Source: Thermoleophilia bacterium (GTDB taxonomy: Bacteria; Actinomycetota; Thermoleophilia; Solirubrobacterales; 70-9). Taken from it: a stretch of 64,000 nucleotides of DNA. Shown here one piece after another: positions 26,100 through 34,632 of this stretch. The notes beneath the pieces are model-generated. The model saw only the letters and a list, made by a program, of their open reading frames with translations. It made no database searches and was not told the DNA's origin. The stretch covers positions 1-64,000 of the forward strand of contig JAENWT010000010.1 of the NCBI GenBank assembly GCA_016650125.1. Direction: 5' to 3'. Made by a program: the position numbers and the translations under genes. Numbering within the stretch: position 1 is the first letter of the stretch; each line of letters opens with the position of its first letter.

Positions 26100-27919
26100 C
26101 TTCATCACAAACTTCGGATGCGACTGAAGAAGAGACCAAGACTATAGACGGTGTGCTCCTTGCCGTTCTAGCCAACCGGATGGAGAGCGTAGTGCGAGAG
26201 ATGACCAACACTCTGCTCCGCTCAGGCAGATCTGCCGTGCTCAACACAGCTCGGGACTTCTCTTGCTCATTGATTACCTCTGAGAATGAGCTGTTGGCGT
26301 CTGCCGAGGGCTTGCCAGTTCATGTGATCGGAACGGAACTTCTCGCCAAAGCGATGACTGAACTCCATCCAGAATTCTCAGAAGGCGACGCGTACCTTCA
26401 TAACGACCCGTATTTAGGCAACACTCATGCTGCAGATCACGCAATATTGGTGCCAGTCTTCTATGAGGGCGAGCACGTCTTCACGGCATGTGCGAAAGCC
26501 CACCAGGCGGATTGCGGGAACGCCCTTCCAACCACGTATATGCCCGGTGCCCGAGATGTTTATGAAGAGGGCGCACTGATTTTTCCATGCGTCACGGTCC
26601 AGCGTGACTATCAGGATAATGAGGACATAATTCGGATGTGTCGTCGCAGGATCCGAGTGCCTGAGCAATGGTATGGAGACTATCTCGCCACTTTGGGCGC
26701 CGCCCGAATCGCTGAGCGCCGTCTCAAGGACCTTTGCGCGAAGTACGGGCTCGAAACCGTCCGCGCCTTCGTTCGGGAGTGGTTTGACTACAGTGAACGG
26801 CGAATTACCCAAGCGATCCAAGAGCTACCAACCGCGGAAGTCGTCGGTAGCGCAACACACGACCCGTATGTAGGAGTGCCTGACGGTATTCCACTAAAAG
26901 TCGAGATGAGCATTGACGGCGAAGGTGGAAGAATTGAGATCGATCTGCGCGACAATCCGGATAACTACCCTGGTGGACTGAACGAATCCCAGGCGTGTGC
27001 GACAAATAACGTCATTACTGGAGTATTCAACTCAATTGATCCGGATGTGCCGCACAATGCTGGCAGTTTCCGTCGAATCAGCGTCAAGCTGCGGGAGGGC
27101 TGCGTGGCCGGGATTCCCGAGTTTCCGCACTCGTGCTCGATGGCGACAACAAACGTTGCCGACCGCTTGGTCTGTCTGACGCAAGCTGCCTTTGCCACGC
27201 TTGGCGAGGGTTTGGGACTCGCCGAAGGAGGGCTCGGAATGGGCATCTCGTACGGAGTGATCTCGGGTAAAGACGAACGCTACGGCGGGGCGCCCTACAT
27301 CAACCAAATTTTTCTCGGGAGTACCGGAGGTCCAGGTGGCCCAGAGGCCGACGGCTGGCCCACTTACTACTTGCCCGTCGCAGCTTCATTGATGTATCAC
27401 GACAGCACGGAGATCGACGAACAGAAGTATCCCCTGCAGGTTTGGGAGAAGCGCCTGATACGGGACTCGGCAGGGGCCGGACGTCAGCGTGGGGGACTCG
27501 GTTCGAAAGTCATTTATTCGTGCAAGAACGAACCCATGACAGTTGCCTACTCCGTCGACGGACATGAGAATCCGCCGCGGGGGGTCCGGGGTGGCAAGGG
27601 CGGCAAGCCGGCGGACGCTTGGAAGCTCAACGAAGCCGGTGACCGGACGGATGTTGAGATGGTTGACGCGATTGAAATCGAGCCTAACGTGAGGCTCGTT
27701 TCAATCACCCCTGGGGGGGGTGGGTATGGCGACCCGCTCACGCGTGCCCCGGCGCTGGTTTGTCACGACGTCAGCGAGGGTTGGGTGTCTGAGGAAGAGG
27801 CTCGGAGTAGCTATGGCGTAGTTCTAGTCGGTGTCGAAGCGGGACGACAGCGCCGGCAGGTAGATGAAGACGCGACACGCCATCTCCGCGAAGCTTTAGA
27901 AGAGGACTTACATGATTAG
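26096..27919 (+). CDS. hyuB: Hydantoinase/oxoprolinase subunit B
   Basis: 607 aa with strong ribosome site AAAGGAGG. Family motifs: LANRMESVVREMTNTLLRSG near the N-terminus, ARDFSCSLITSENELLA, DAYLHNDPYLGNTHAADHAI (the conserved NDPyxGgTH region with probable metal-binding residues), and PGGGGYGDPLTR near the C-terminus. Forms the active complex with HyuA. Followed 62 bp later by a sugar-type ABC importer. Confidence 0.9.
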   Translation: MTSSQTSDATEEETKTIDGVLLAVLANRMESVVREMTNTLLRSGRSAVLNTARDFSCSLITSENELLASAEGLPVHVIGTELLAKAMTELHPEFSEGDAYLHNDPYLGNTHAADHAILVPVFYEGEHVFTACAKAHQADCGNALPTTYMPGARDVYEEGALIFPCVTVQRDYQDNEDIIRMCRRRIRVPEQWYGDYLATLGAARIAERRLKDLCAKYGLETVRAFVREWFDYSERRITQAIQELPTAEVVGSATHDPYVGVPDGIPLKVEMSIDGEGGRIEIDLRDNPDNYPGGLNESQACATNNVITGVFNSIDPDVPHNAGSFRRISVKLREGCVAGIPEFPHSCSMATTNVADRLVCLTQAAFATLGEGLGLAEGGLGMGISYGVISGKDERYGGAPYINQIFLGSTGGPGGPEADGWPTYYLPVAASLMYHDSTEIDEQKYPLQVWEKRLIRDSAGAGRQRGGLGSKVIYSCKNEPMTVAYSVDGHENPPRGVRGGKGGKPADAWKLNEAGDRTDVEMVDAIEIEPNVRLVSITPGGGGYGDPLTRAPALVCHDVSEGWVSEEEARSSYGVVLVGVEAGRQRRQVDEDATRHLREALEEDLHD

Positions 27920-27981
27920 AGAAAGTGGGCGATTCAGCCTAGTTGGTGTCGAGTTACTAGTCAGGAACAAGAGGAGGAGAC

Positions 27982-29049
27982 ATGTTTAAATTAAGCACAA
28001 GAGACGGATCGTCATCCACGTATTCCCGCGGGCGATTGTGGCTCATATCCTGCTGTATCGCACTTGGGTTGGTCGCGGTGGTAGCGGTGGCTGGTTGTGG
28101 ATCTGATTCGAGTTCTACTGATAGCTCGGGCTCCACAGGGAGCCTCGAAGGCAAGAAAGTCACCTTGGTTGCCTGTGGTTCGGCGAATCCCTGGTGCAAG
28201 GTCTTCAATGATCGCCTAGTTGGAACCCTTGAGGATAAGGGCGCCAGCGTTAACGTTTTGGAGAACGACTTCGACGCGGTTCTCGCTGTCCAGCAAGCAA
28301 ATCAAGCAATCGCGCAGAACCCGGATTTGTTTATCCTGTACGCGTCAAACGATACGGCCTTGATTGGCTCGGTTAAGAAGGCGCAGCAGGCTGGCATCCC
28401 AGTGCTCTATTTGGATAGTACGTTGGATGAGTCAATCCTCGACGACGGTTCTTCCCAGGTTGTCGCCGACAATACGGCCCTTGGTCGCTTCGCTGGCGAG
28501 AGCATGATTGCCGGCCTAAAGGAAGCCGGTGTCCAACAGGGAGACATTGCCGTCATCACTGGTACCGCGGGTACGCAAATGGTCGAAGACCGCCAGGCCG
28601 GGTTTGAAGAGGCTATGAGCAAAGCTCCTCAGTACAAGACCGTAGAAGTCCAGGACGGAGACTGGGACGGCGTACAGAGCGGTAAAATTGCTCAACAGTT
28701 GTTTGCCAAGTATGGATCCGATGGACTACAAGGGATCCGCACGGAAGCTGACTATATGGCAGTTCCAGTTATCGAAGCGGCAAAGCAGGCGGGAATAACG
28801 GTTGGCTCAAAGAAAGGCGATCTAGTCGTCGTCAGCACAAATTGCTCAAAGGTTGGCGTGAAGTCGATGGAAAACGGTCAGCTTTTCGCGACAGGAACCG
28901 AGGATCCGCCGACGCAAGCCGACTACACTGCCGACACAGCCATCAAGCAGCTCAGTGGTGAAACAGTTCCGAAAACTGTAGTCGTGCCGGAGTTCAAGGT
29001 CACCAGACAAAACTTGGACAAACACAGGGAAGTGTGTTCGCAAGGCTAA
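27982..29049 (+). CDS. Ribose-type ABC substrate-binding lipoprotein
   Basis: 355 aa after AGGAGGA. Signal peptide with hydrophobic core and lipobox VAGC, then a Ser/Thr/Gly linker. The mature protein has the periplasmic-binding-protein type I fold of the RbsB class (NDFDAVLAVQQANQAIAQNP; IPVLYLDSTL; DIAVITGTAGTQ). Two Cys in the mature N-terminal region (LVACGSANPWCK) may form a disulfide. It probably delivers the compound opened by HyuAB; cyclic amides, nucleosides or sugars are all possible. Confidence 0.85.
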   Translation: MFKLSTRDGSSSTYSRGRLWLISCCIALGLVAVVAVAGCGSDSSSTDSSGSTGSLEGKKVTLVACGSANPWCKVFNDRLVGTLEDKGASVNVLENDFDAVLAVQQANQAIAQNPDLFILYASNDTALIGSVKKAQQAGIPVLYLDSTLDESILDDGSSQVVADNTALGRFAGESMIAGLKEAGVQQGDIAVITGTAGTQMVEDRQAGFEEAMSKAPQYKTVEVQDGDWDGVQSGKIAQQLFAKYGSDGLQGIRTEADYMAVPVIEAAKQAGITVGSKKGDLVVVSTNCSKVGVKSMENGQLFATGTEDPPTQADYTADTAIKQLSGETVPKTVVVPEFKVTRQNLDKHREVCSQG

Positions 29050-29097
29050 CGTCGATACCTGGGTAGAGAACCGCGTGATTAGCAAATCGAGTCGGTA

Positions 29098-30594
29098 ATG
29101 TTGCTCCAAGTAGACGGACTTTCTCGGAGCTACGGAGCGATTCGTGCAGCTGAAGACGTCAGCTTCAATGTCGAGGCGGGCGAGGTTCACGGTTTGTGCG
29201 GACACAATGGTGCTGGCAAGAGCACAGTTGTGAAGATGCTCTCAGGGCTGATCTACCCAGATTCCGGTCGCTTGTTGTTGGACGGACGTGAAGTTGCCTT
29301 CACGTCCGTCCGCGATGGGCAGTCTCATGGAATTGCACTGGTTGACCAGGAACTTAGTGTCGTGCCGGCATTGACGGTGCTGGAAAACCTGGTTCTAGGT
29401 AACATCGATCAGCCTTTTCTACGTCGACGAGGTTCCGGACGGGCGCGTGCGCGAGATCTCCTCGACACCGTTGGTTTGACTGATCTGGACCCTTTGGACG
29501 AGGTTGAAACTTTGTCGCTGGGCCAGCGTCAACTCTTGGAGATCGCTCGAGCGCTTGGGCGTGAGGCAAACGTTCTAATCCTGGACGAACCGACCGCGAC
29601 TTTGAGTAGCGTTGATATTGAGCACGTATTCACAGCAATCCGGAGAGTGACCGAGACAGGGCGTGGGGTTATCTATGTGTCTCACCGTTTGGACGAAGTA
29701 ATGGAACTTTGTGCTCGAGTTACTGTGATGCGAGATGGCCGTGTCGTCGGAACGGCAGATCGTAAGGAGTTGACCGGGGGATCTCTTGTAGAGATGATGC
29801 TCGGGGAGGCGGTCGCGCACGGGGCTCGCTCCGTGAGCCCTGACCACAACAACGAGGTGCGGTTGGAAGTGGAAGGTCTCTCTGCCGGTCGTCGGACACA
29901 GGGCGTTGAATTCGAGGCTCGGGCAGGCACTATCTATGCGCTTGCTGGACAAATTGGATCTGGAACTACGGATGTGCTGAGGGCGCTTGGTGGACTCGAT
30001 CCGCAGGCGCATGGTCGTGTAGCTGTCGACGGCCAAGTGGTGCCGTTAGGTTCTCCGAGAGAATCTCAGCGAGCTGGGATCGCCTACGTTCCTGGCGACC
30101 GTAAGAGCGAAGGACTATTCCTAGGGCAGTCGATTGAGCAGAACTTGAATGCGACAAATCTTGATCGCTTGAGTCGCTGGGGTTTTCTCATGATTACCAA
30201 ACTGAAGGCCGCGGCGCATCGGATGAGTGACGCTATCGGCTTGGACCCCAAACGTGTTGGTGAACCCGCCGAAAGGTTGAGTGGCGGAAACCAACAGAAA
30301 GTTCTAATCGGACGATGTCTAGAGCAAGAAGGAATTGACGTCCTTCTACTTGATGACCCTACTCGGGGCGTCGATGTGCGCGGCAGGGCCGACATCCATG
30401 AGCTGGTGCATGAATTCGCAAGAGACGGCGCGGCGGTTGTGTTTTCCTCGACCGAGCTCGGTGAGATTCTCGATCTTGCGGACGTTGTCATCGCGATGCG
30501 GGGCGGCAAAGTCGTAAGCCAGAATGTGCGCGCAGACGTTGACGGTCACCACATTCTCTCTGACATGACGCATACGCCTGGAGCGTCAAGCTAG
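29098..30594 (+). CDS. Ribose-type ABC ATPase with two nucleotide-binding domains
   Basis: 498 aa, RbsA/MglA layout. Domain 1: Walker A GHNGAGKST, signature LSLGQRQLLEIARAL, Walker B VLILDEPTATL. Domain 2 has a degenerate P-loop (GQIGSGTTDVLRAL, no Lys) but keeps signature LSGGNQQKVLIGRCL and VLLLDDPTRGVDVRG. This asymmetry is usual for the family. Energises the two permeases that follow. Confidence 0.9.
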   Translation: MLLQVDGLSRSYGAIRAAEDVSFNVEAGEVHGLCGHNGAGKSTVVKMLSGLIYPDSGRLLLDGREVAFTSVRDGQSHGIALVDQELSVVPALTVLENLVLGNIDQPFLRRRGSGRARARDLLDTVGLTDLDPLDEVETLSLGQRQLLEIARALGREANVLILDEPTATLSSVDIEHVFTAIRRVTETGRGVIYVSHRLDEVMELCARVTVMRDGRVVGTADRKELTGGSLVEMMLGEAVAHGARSVSPDHNNEVRLEVEGLSAGRRTQGVEFEARAGTIYALAGQIGSGTTDVLRALGGLDPQAHGRVAVDGQVVPLGSPRESQRAGIAYVPGDRKSEGLFLGQSIEQNLNATNLDRLSRWGFLMITKLKAAAHRMSDAIGLDPKRVGEPAERLSGGNQQKVLIGRCLEQEGIDVLLLDDPTRGVDVRGRADIHELVHEFARDGAAVVFSSTELGEILDLADVVIAMRGGKVVSQNVRADVDGHHILSDMTHTPGASS

Positions 30595-31581
30595 ATGATG
30601 TCATCAGCTTCCGCAACCCCCACTGTTATGTCGGCCAAGTCTCGGCGCCGTGTTCTGCTCCTTCGTGTACTACAAGTCCTCGGAGTAGCCGCTGCCATCG
30701 TCCTGGTTCTTGGCGCCGTGACTACTCATGGTTTCTTAACGCTCAACAACTTCCGAGCCGTCCTTGGTTCAACGACTTTCGTTGGAATAGTCGCCGTAGG
30801 CATGACGATCATCATGATCAGCGGTTCGTTCGTCTCTCTTTCGCTTGGAACGACGGCGACGGTCACTGCCATGTTGTTTATTTTTGGTTTGCAATTTGGA
30901 GTGGTTGCTTCGATTCTCATGACCCTCACCCTGGGCTGCCTAATTGGAGTGGTGCAGGGATTGGCAATTGGCGCATGGGCAGCAAACCCGATCATCCTTA
31001 CAATCGCTGCTGGCGGTATTCAGCAAGGTATTGCGGTCGCGGTATCAGGTGGGACCACGATCACTCCAGATTCTGATTCATTTGAGTTTCTGAACGAGAC
31101 GCTACTGGGAGTTCCGCTGGGCTTCTATATTCTTCTCGCGCTGGTTACTGGGGCGGAGCTTTTCATGCGGAGGACAAAGTACGGGCGGGAGATCTACTTA
31201 ACTGGTGAAAGCCGTTCTGCCGCTCGCGCAGCAGGCCTTCCGCTAGGTGCGATTGGGGCAAGGGTCTTCGCCATTGCCGGAGCATGCGCGGCACTAGCTG
31301 GAATCATGCTTGGAGCCTTCAACCACTCCGCATCCCTGTTGCTCAATAATGGAACTCTGAACTACGATGCCATTGCCGCAGCGTTGGTTGGGGGAACTGC
31401 AATCGCCGGTGGGCACGGATCCGTTTGGCGGGCATTGATAGGTGCGCTCGTTATCGCGACAGTTACCGACCTGCTCCTCCTCCGCGGATACAGCACTGGC
31501 GTTCAGATACTTCTAAAAGGATTGATTGTGACGGGAATGGTTGTGGCTCTACATCTCAATTCAAGCCGTGAGGGGAAATGA
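30595..31581 (+). CDS. Ribose-type ABC permease (first)
   Basis: 328 aa. About eight to ten hydrophobic segments, with the RbsC-class loop ETGRS-like region TGESRSAARAAGLPLGAIGA near residue 203. It starts directly after the ATPase stop and overlaps the second permease by 4 bp. Confidence 0.88.
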   Translation: MMSSASATPTVMSAKSRRRVLLLRVLQVLGVAAAIVLVLGAVTTHGFLTLNNFRAVLGSTTFVGIVAVGMTIIMISGSFVSLSLGTTATVTAMLFIFGLQFGVVASILMTLTLGCLIGVVQGLAIGAWAANPIILTIAAGGIQQGIAVAVSGGTTITPDSDSFEFLNETLLGVPLGFYILLALVTGAELFMRRTKYGREIYLTGESRSAARAAGLPLGAIGARVFAIAGACAALAGIMLGAFNHSASLLLNNGTLNYDAIAAALVGGTAIAGGHGSVWRALIGALVIATVTDLLLLRGYSTGVQILLKGLIVTGMVVALHLNSSREGK

Positions 31582-32588
31582 GCGGGCATCGCGGACGAGT
31601 GTTGGGCGGACGAAAGTGGCTCTTCGGCAATCTGCCGCTGCTGATCTTTCTGGCAGTACTTATTGCGGTACTCGCGTCGCCGCTTTATTCGTCAACAAGC
31701 CCGACATCATTTACGGCGTTTGGTGCGCTTCAGAATTTCGCATCACTCGGTCTGCTCGCGTTGGCAGTCGGACTCTCAATGATGGTCAAAGAATTTGATC
31801 TGTCGACAATCGGCGTGTACACGGTTGGCGGACTGGTGGCGGTTAAGTTTGGGGGAGATTCAGCCTTCCTGGGGGTTCTGTTGGCTTTGTTAGCTGGAAC
31901 ATTCGTGGGGTTGTTTCAAGGCAGCGTCATAGCCAAAACAGGCATCAGTTCAGTGCCACTAACGCTTGGTGGCTTCCTCACTTTACTTGGCGTTAGTTAT
32001 CTGCTTGCCAATGGAGGCACCTTGCCGTACGAAAATTACTCGGCGGGGCTTTGGTTGGATTCGCCTATCGCGACGATCTTTTCAGCTCGCAGCCTGATTG
32101 TCCTCGCGGTGTTTCTCATAGTTGGTCTTGTATTCGCGTGGACTCGTATTGGGCCCGAGGTAAGAGCTGTTGGCGGTGATCGCCGAGCTGCCAGTGCAGC
32201 CGGTGTCCCGGCAGGCTGGGTACTCATCGGAATCTTCACGTTCTCGGGGTTCTGCTCTGCGCTTGGTGGCGCCCTGTTTGCTTTCAGCACGTCCGCAGCT
32301 GCGTCGGATCTCGGTCTTTCGCCATTCATATTCGCGATCACGGCCGCGCTCTTGGGCGGGGTAGCCCTTGCTGGAGGCCGCGGCACAGCGGCCGGAATTT
32401 TTCTGGGCGTTCTGACACTGAGCCTACTAGAGGGGCTATTTGCACAACTTGGCACCCCCGCTTACGTAGTTGATCTAGTCCGTGGAGGCCTCTTGGTTGC
32501 GGTTGTGCTCGTTGAAGCGCCTGACCTCCGCCGTCAAATTGCCCGAATTCGAACCCAGCTTTCGAAGCACGCGGGTCCAGAGTTCTAG
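31578..32588 (+). CDS. Ribose-type ABC permease (second)
   Basis: 336 aa, overlapping the first permease stop as ATGA. Same family (VGLSMMVKEFDLSTIGVYTV; VGGDRRAASAAGVPAGWV), so the channel is a heterodimer. Last gene of the low-GC unit; 200 bp on, insertion-sequence debris begins. Confidence 0.88.
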   Translation: MSGHRGRVLGGRKWLFGNLPLLIFLAVLIAVLASPLYSSTSPTSFTAFGALQNFASLGLLALAVGLSMMVKEFDLSTIGVYTVGGLVAVKFGGDSAFLGVLLALLAGTFVGLFQGSVIAKTGISSVPLTLGGFLTLLGVSYLLANGGTLPYENYSAGLWLDSPIATIFSARSLIVLAVFLIVGLVFAWTRIGPEVRAVGGDRRAASAAGVPAGWVLIGIFTFSGFCSALGGALFAFSTSAAASDLGLSPFIFAITAALLGGVALAGGRGTAAGIFLGVLTLSLLEGLFAQLGTPAYVVDLVRGGLLVAVVLVEAPDLRRQIARIRTQLSKHAGPEF

Positions 32589-32726
32589 TGAGTCGCCCTA
32601 GTTCTGAGTTCGGCCTTGAGGAAGCTGGCAGCATTTCGTAATCCTCAAGCGCACTGTATCTCTCCTGACCAGCCCCCGGTAGTTGGTCCACTCGGAGTGT
32701 CGTAGCTCACCTGTTGCTGTCTGGTA

Positions 32727-32744
32727 TCGGCCCCGCGGGGCCGA
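32727..32744. repeat. 18-bp perfect palindrome
   Basis: TCGGCCCCG followed by its complement CGGGGCCGA, between the transporter operon and the IS3 remnant. No T-run follows. It may be part of the remnant element's end or a transcript-end hairpin. Confidence 0.5.
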
Positions 32745-32791
32745 CGAAGTCCCAAATCCATCTGGTCCAGTTTCGGTGAGGGAGGTCGCTC

Positions 32792-32956
32792 TCATAGCCT
32801 GCCCACCTTAGCTTCTCTGGCGAACTCCATGGGGGCCTTCATGCCCAGGCCGCGGTGCGGGCGAAGCTCGTTGTATTCGGTGACCCAGGCCTCGATGATC
32901 ACCCGGGCTTCGAGCACCGAGTGGAAACTCTCGCCGTCAAGGACTTTGTCTCGCAT
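32792..32956 (-). pseudogene. IS3-family transposase orfB, C-terminal remnant
   Basis: About 55 codons encode the typical IS3 OrfB tail (FHSVLEARVIIEAWVTEYNE, then LRPHRGLGMKAPMEFA). The Glu of the DDE triad would lie upstream in the missing part. It is a different element from the intact IS next to it, and was cut at about 32970 where that IS begins. Confidence 0.82.
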
Positions 32957-33004
32957 CGTTCGGGTCTCCCCCGAGTTAGGTTGTCACTCGGGGTTTAGTG
33001 TGTT

Positions 33005-33883
33005 TCAGCCCGCAGCTGCGGGCTGATTGATCATTTCAAACTCGACCGGGGTGAGCTTCCCGAGGCCCCGTTGCCGGCGCCTGCGGTTGTATTTCGCTTC
33101 GATCCAGTAGACGATCGCGTGCCGGAGTTCTTCCCGGGTGTCCCAGCTTCGGGTGCTCAGCACGTTCTTTTGAAGCAGGCTGTAGAAGGACTCCATTGAG
33201 GCGTTGTCCCCGGCGGAGCCGACCCGGCCCATCGAACCCTGGAGGCCGTGGGTTCTGAGCAGCCGGACGACCTTCCGGGATCTGAACTGGCTGCCGCGGT
33301 CGGAATGGCAGATCGTCTTCTCGGGTCCGCGGAGCGCTATCGCGTTGCGGATCGCGGCGGTCGCCAAGGACGATTTCATTCTCGTGTCGATCGAGTGGCC
33401 AACGATCCGGTTGGAGAACACGTCCTTGACCGCGCAAAGATAAAGCTTTCCTTCCCGGGTGTGATGCTCGGTTATGTCGGTCAGCCAGACCTGGTTCGGG
33501 GCCTTGGCGGTGAAGTGGTGCCGGATCCGGCCATTTTCGTCAACGGTGGCGAGGAGATCGTCGTGAACCGGCGGGCCCGGTTTGCCGGCCCTGCCCTTCT
33601 TCTTGGCATGGGAGGCCTGAATACCGCCGATCTGGCAAAGCCGGTGAACCCGGTTCTCGCTGGCAACGATCCCGGCATCCTCTAGCTCATCAGTGAGGAA
33701 CCGGTAACCGAGGGTGGGGTCATCCTCATGGATCTCGACCAACTTGTTGATGACCTCGGCGTCATCCCTCTCACGCCTCGAGGCCGGCTCTTTGAGCCAT
33801 TTGTAATACCCCTGGGTTGAGAAACCCAGGACCCGGCACGCCACCGCGACCGGCACCCTGATTCGGGCGCCGGCCGCAGCCAT
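33005..33883 (-). CDS. IS3-family transposase OrfB (DDE integrase domain)
   Basis: 292 aa. An HTH_21-like region (VACRVLGFSTQGYYKWLK) is followed by the catalytic core: Asp in VWLTDITEHHT, Asp in CHSDRGSQFRS, Glu in NASMESFYSLLQK. It lies in the -1 frame relative to orfA. A fused OrfAB would be made by frameshifting at 33907-33913 and continues KIVFPLVREMAAAG into this gene. Confidence 0.9.
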   Translation of the reverse strand: MAAAGARIRVPVAVACRVLGFSTQGYYKWLKEPASRRERDDAEVINKLVEIHEDDPTLGYRFLTDELEDAGIVASENRVHRLCQIGGIQASHAKKKGRAGKPGPPVHDDLLATVDENGRIRHHFTAKAPNQVWLTDITEHHTREGKLYLCAVKDVFSNRIVGHSIDTRMKSSLATAAIRNAIALRGPEKTICHSDRGSQFRSRKVVRLLRTHGLQGSMGRVGSAGDNASMESFYSLLQKNVLSTRSWDTREELRHAIVYWIEAKYNRRRRQRGLGKLTPVEFEMINQPAAAG

Positions 33884-33903
33884 CTCACGGACGAGCGGGA
33901 AAA

Positions 33904-34200
33904 CTATTTTCCCGGCAGATTTGCCTGGGAAAGATAGGCAGCCGCGCGGCGGAGGACCTCGTTTTCTTGCTCCAGCAGGCGGTTGCGTTTCTTCAGCTCA
34001 CGGAGCTCCTTGCGATCGGCGTCAGTCAGGCCAGGGCGATGGCCATCCTCGATCTCGGCTTTCTTCATCCAGTTATGCAGGGAGGCTTCGGAGATCCCGA
34101 AATCCTTTGCTATCTGGGTGATCGGCGCGTGGCCCGTGCGGGCCACGGCAACAACATCAGCGCGGAACTCCTTTGGATACGGCTTCGGCATGCTTAACAT
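33904..34200 (-). CDS. IS3-family transposase OrfA
   Basis: 98 aa with an N-terminal helix-turn-helix (PITQIAKDFGISEASLHNWM) and a leucine-zipper-like tail (LRELKKRNRLLEQENEVL). Near the stop lies G GGA AAA (33913-33907 on the minus strand), the canonical X XXY YYZ slippery heptamer for -1 frameshifting into orfB. Confidence 0.9.
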   Translation of the reverse strand: MLSMPKPYPKEFRADVVAVARTGHAPITQIAKDFGISEASLHNWMKKAEIEDGHRPGLTDADRKELRELKKRNRLLEQENEVLRRAAAYLSQANLPGK

Positions 34201-34245
34201 CCTTCCAGCGAGGACGAATCCTCACACGTCAGGTGTCAACCAAAC

Positions 34246-34558
34246 CCTGGGCAGACCCGTACGGTCGCCCTTGTGGCCTTCGGGCGTCGCTTCGAGGTTG
34301 CGTCGATACCCGTAGGGAGCCCGTCCCCCGGCCCGGTAGCCCTGCTCGGATACTTCCCGCATCCCGCGTCTGGTTTCCCGTGCGAGCTTCGTCCGTTCGA
34401 ATTCGTCCCAGAGCTGCTGCATCCCGATCATGAGCCCGCCTTCAGGGGTATCCGGATCGCCCCCACCCATGGCGTAATGGATGGCTACGTCGACCTTGCG
34501 GAGTTGCCGCTCGTACAGCCCTGCGATCACCCGGTCCCGAGCGAGTTCGGTTCCTGTT
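34246..34558 (-). pseudogene. Serine recombinase (resolvase/integrase) relic
   Basis: About 100 codons cover the end of the catalytic domain and the start of the recombinase domain (VDVAIHYAMGGGDPDTPEGG, MIGMQQLWDEFERTKLARET, GYRAGGRAPYGYRR). The N-terminal catalytic Ser and the DNA-binding C-terminus are missing. One side is cut by the IS3 element, the other by the protease promoter region. A large serine integrase of a former mobile element is the best reading. Confidence 0.78.
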
Positions 34559-34632
34559 GACCATAGTCCCAGACCACCTATAGTTGTCCACAACGGAAGA
34601 AGAAGTCCGTGAAGTCGATTGGTGGAGGTTCT

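Larger units (their letters stand above)
32975..34245. mobile_element. IS3-family insertion sequence
   Basis: It carries orfA and orfB on the minus strand. The ends show imperfect inverted repeats: GTTAGGTTGTCAC at 32975 and, inverted, GTTTGGTTGACAC at 34245 (11 of 13). Both genes look intact. It is inserted between an older IS3 remnant and a serine-recombinase relic; no clear target duplication is seen. Confidence 0.8.
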
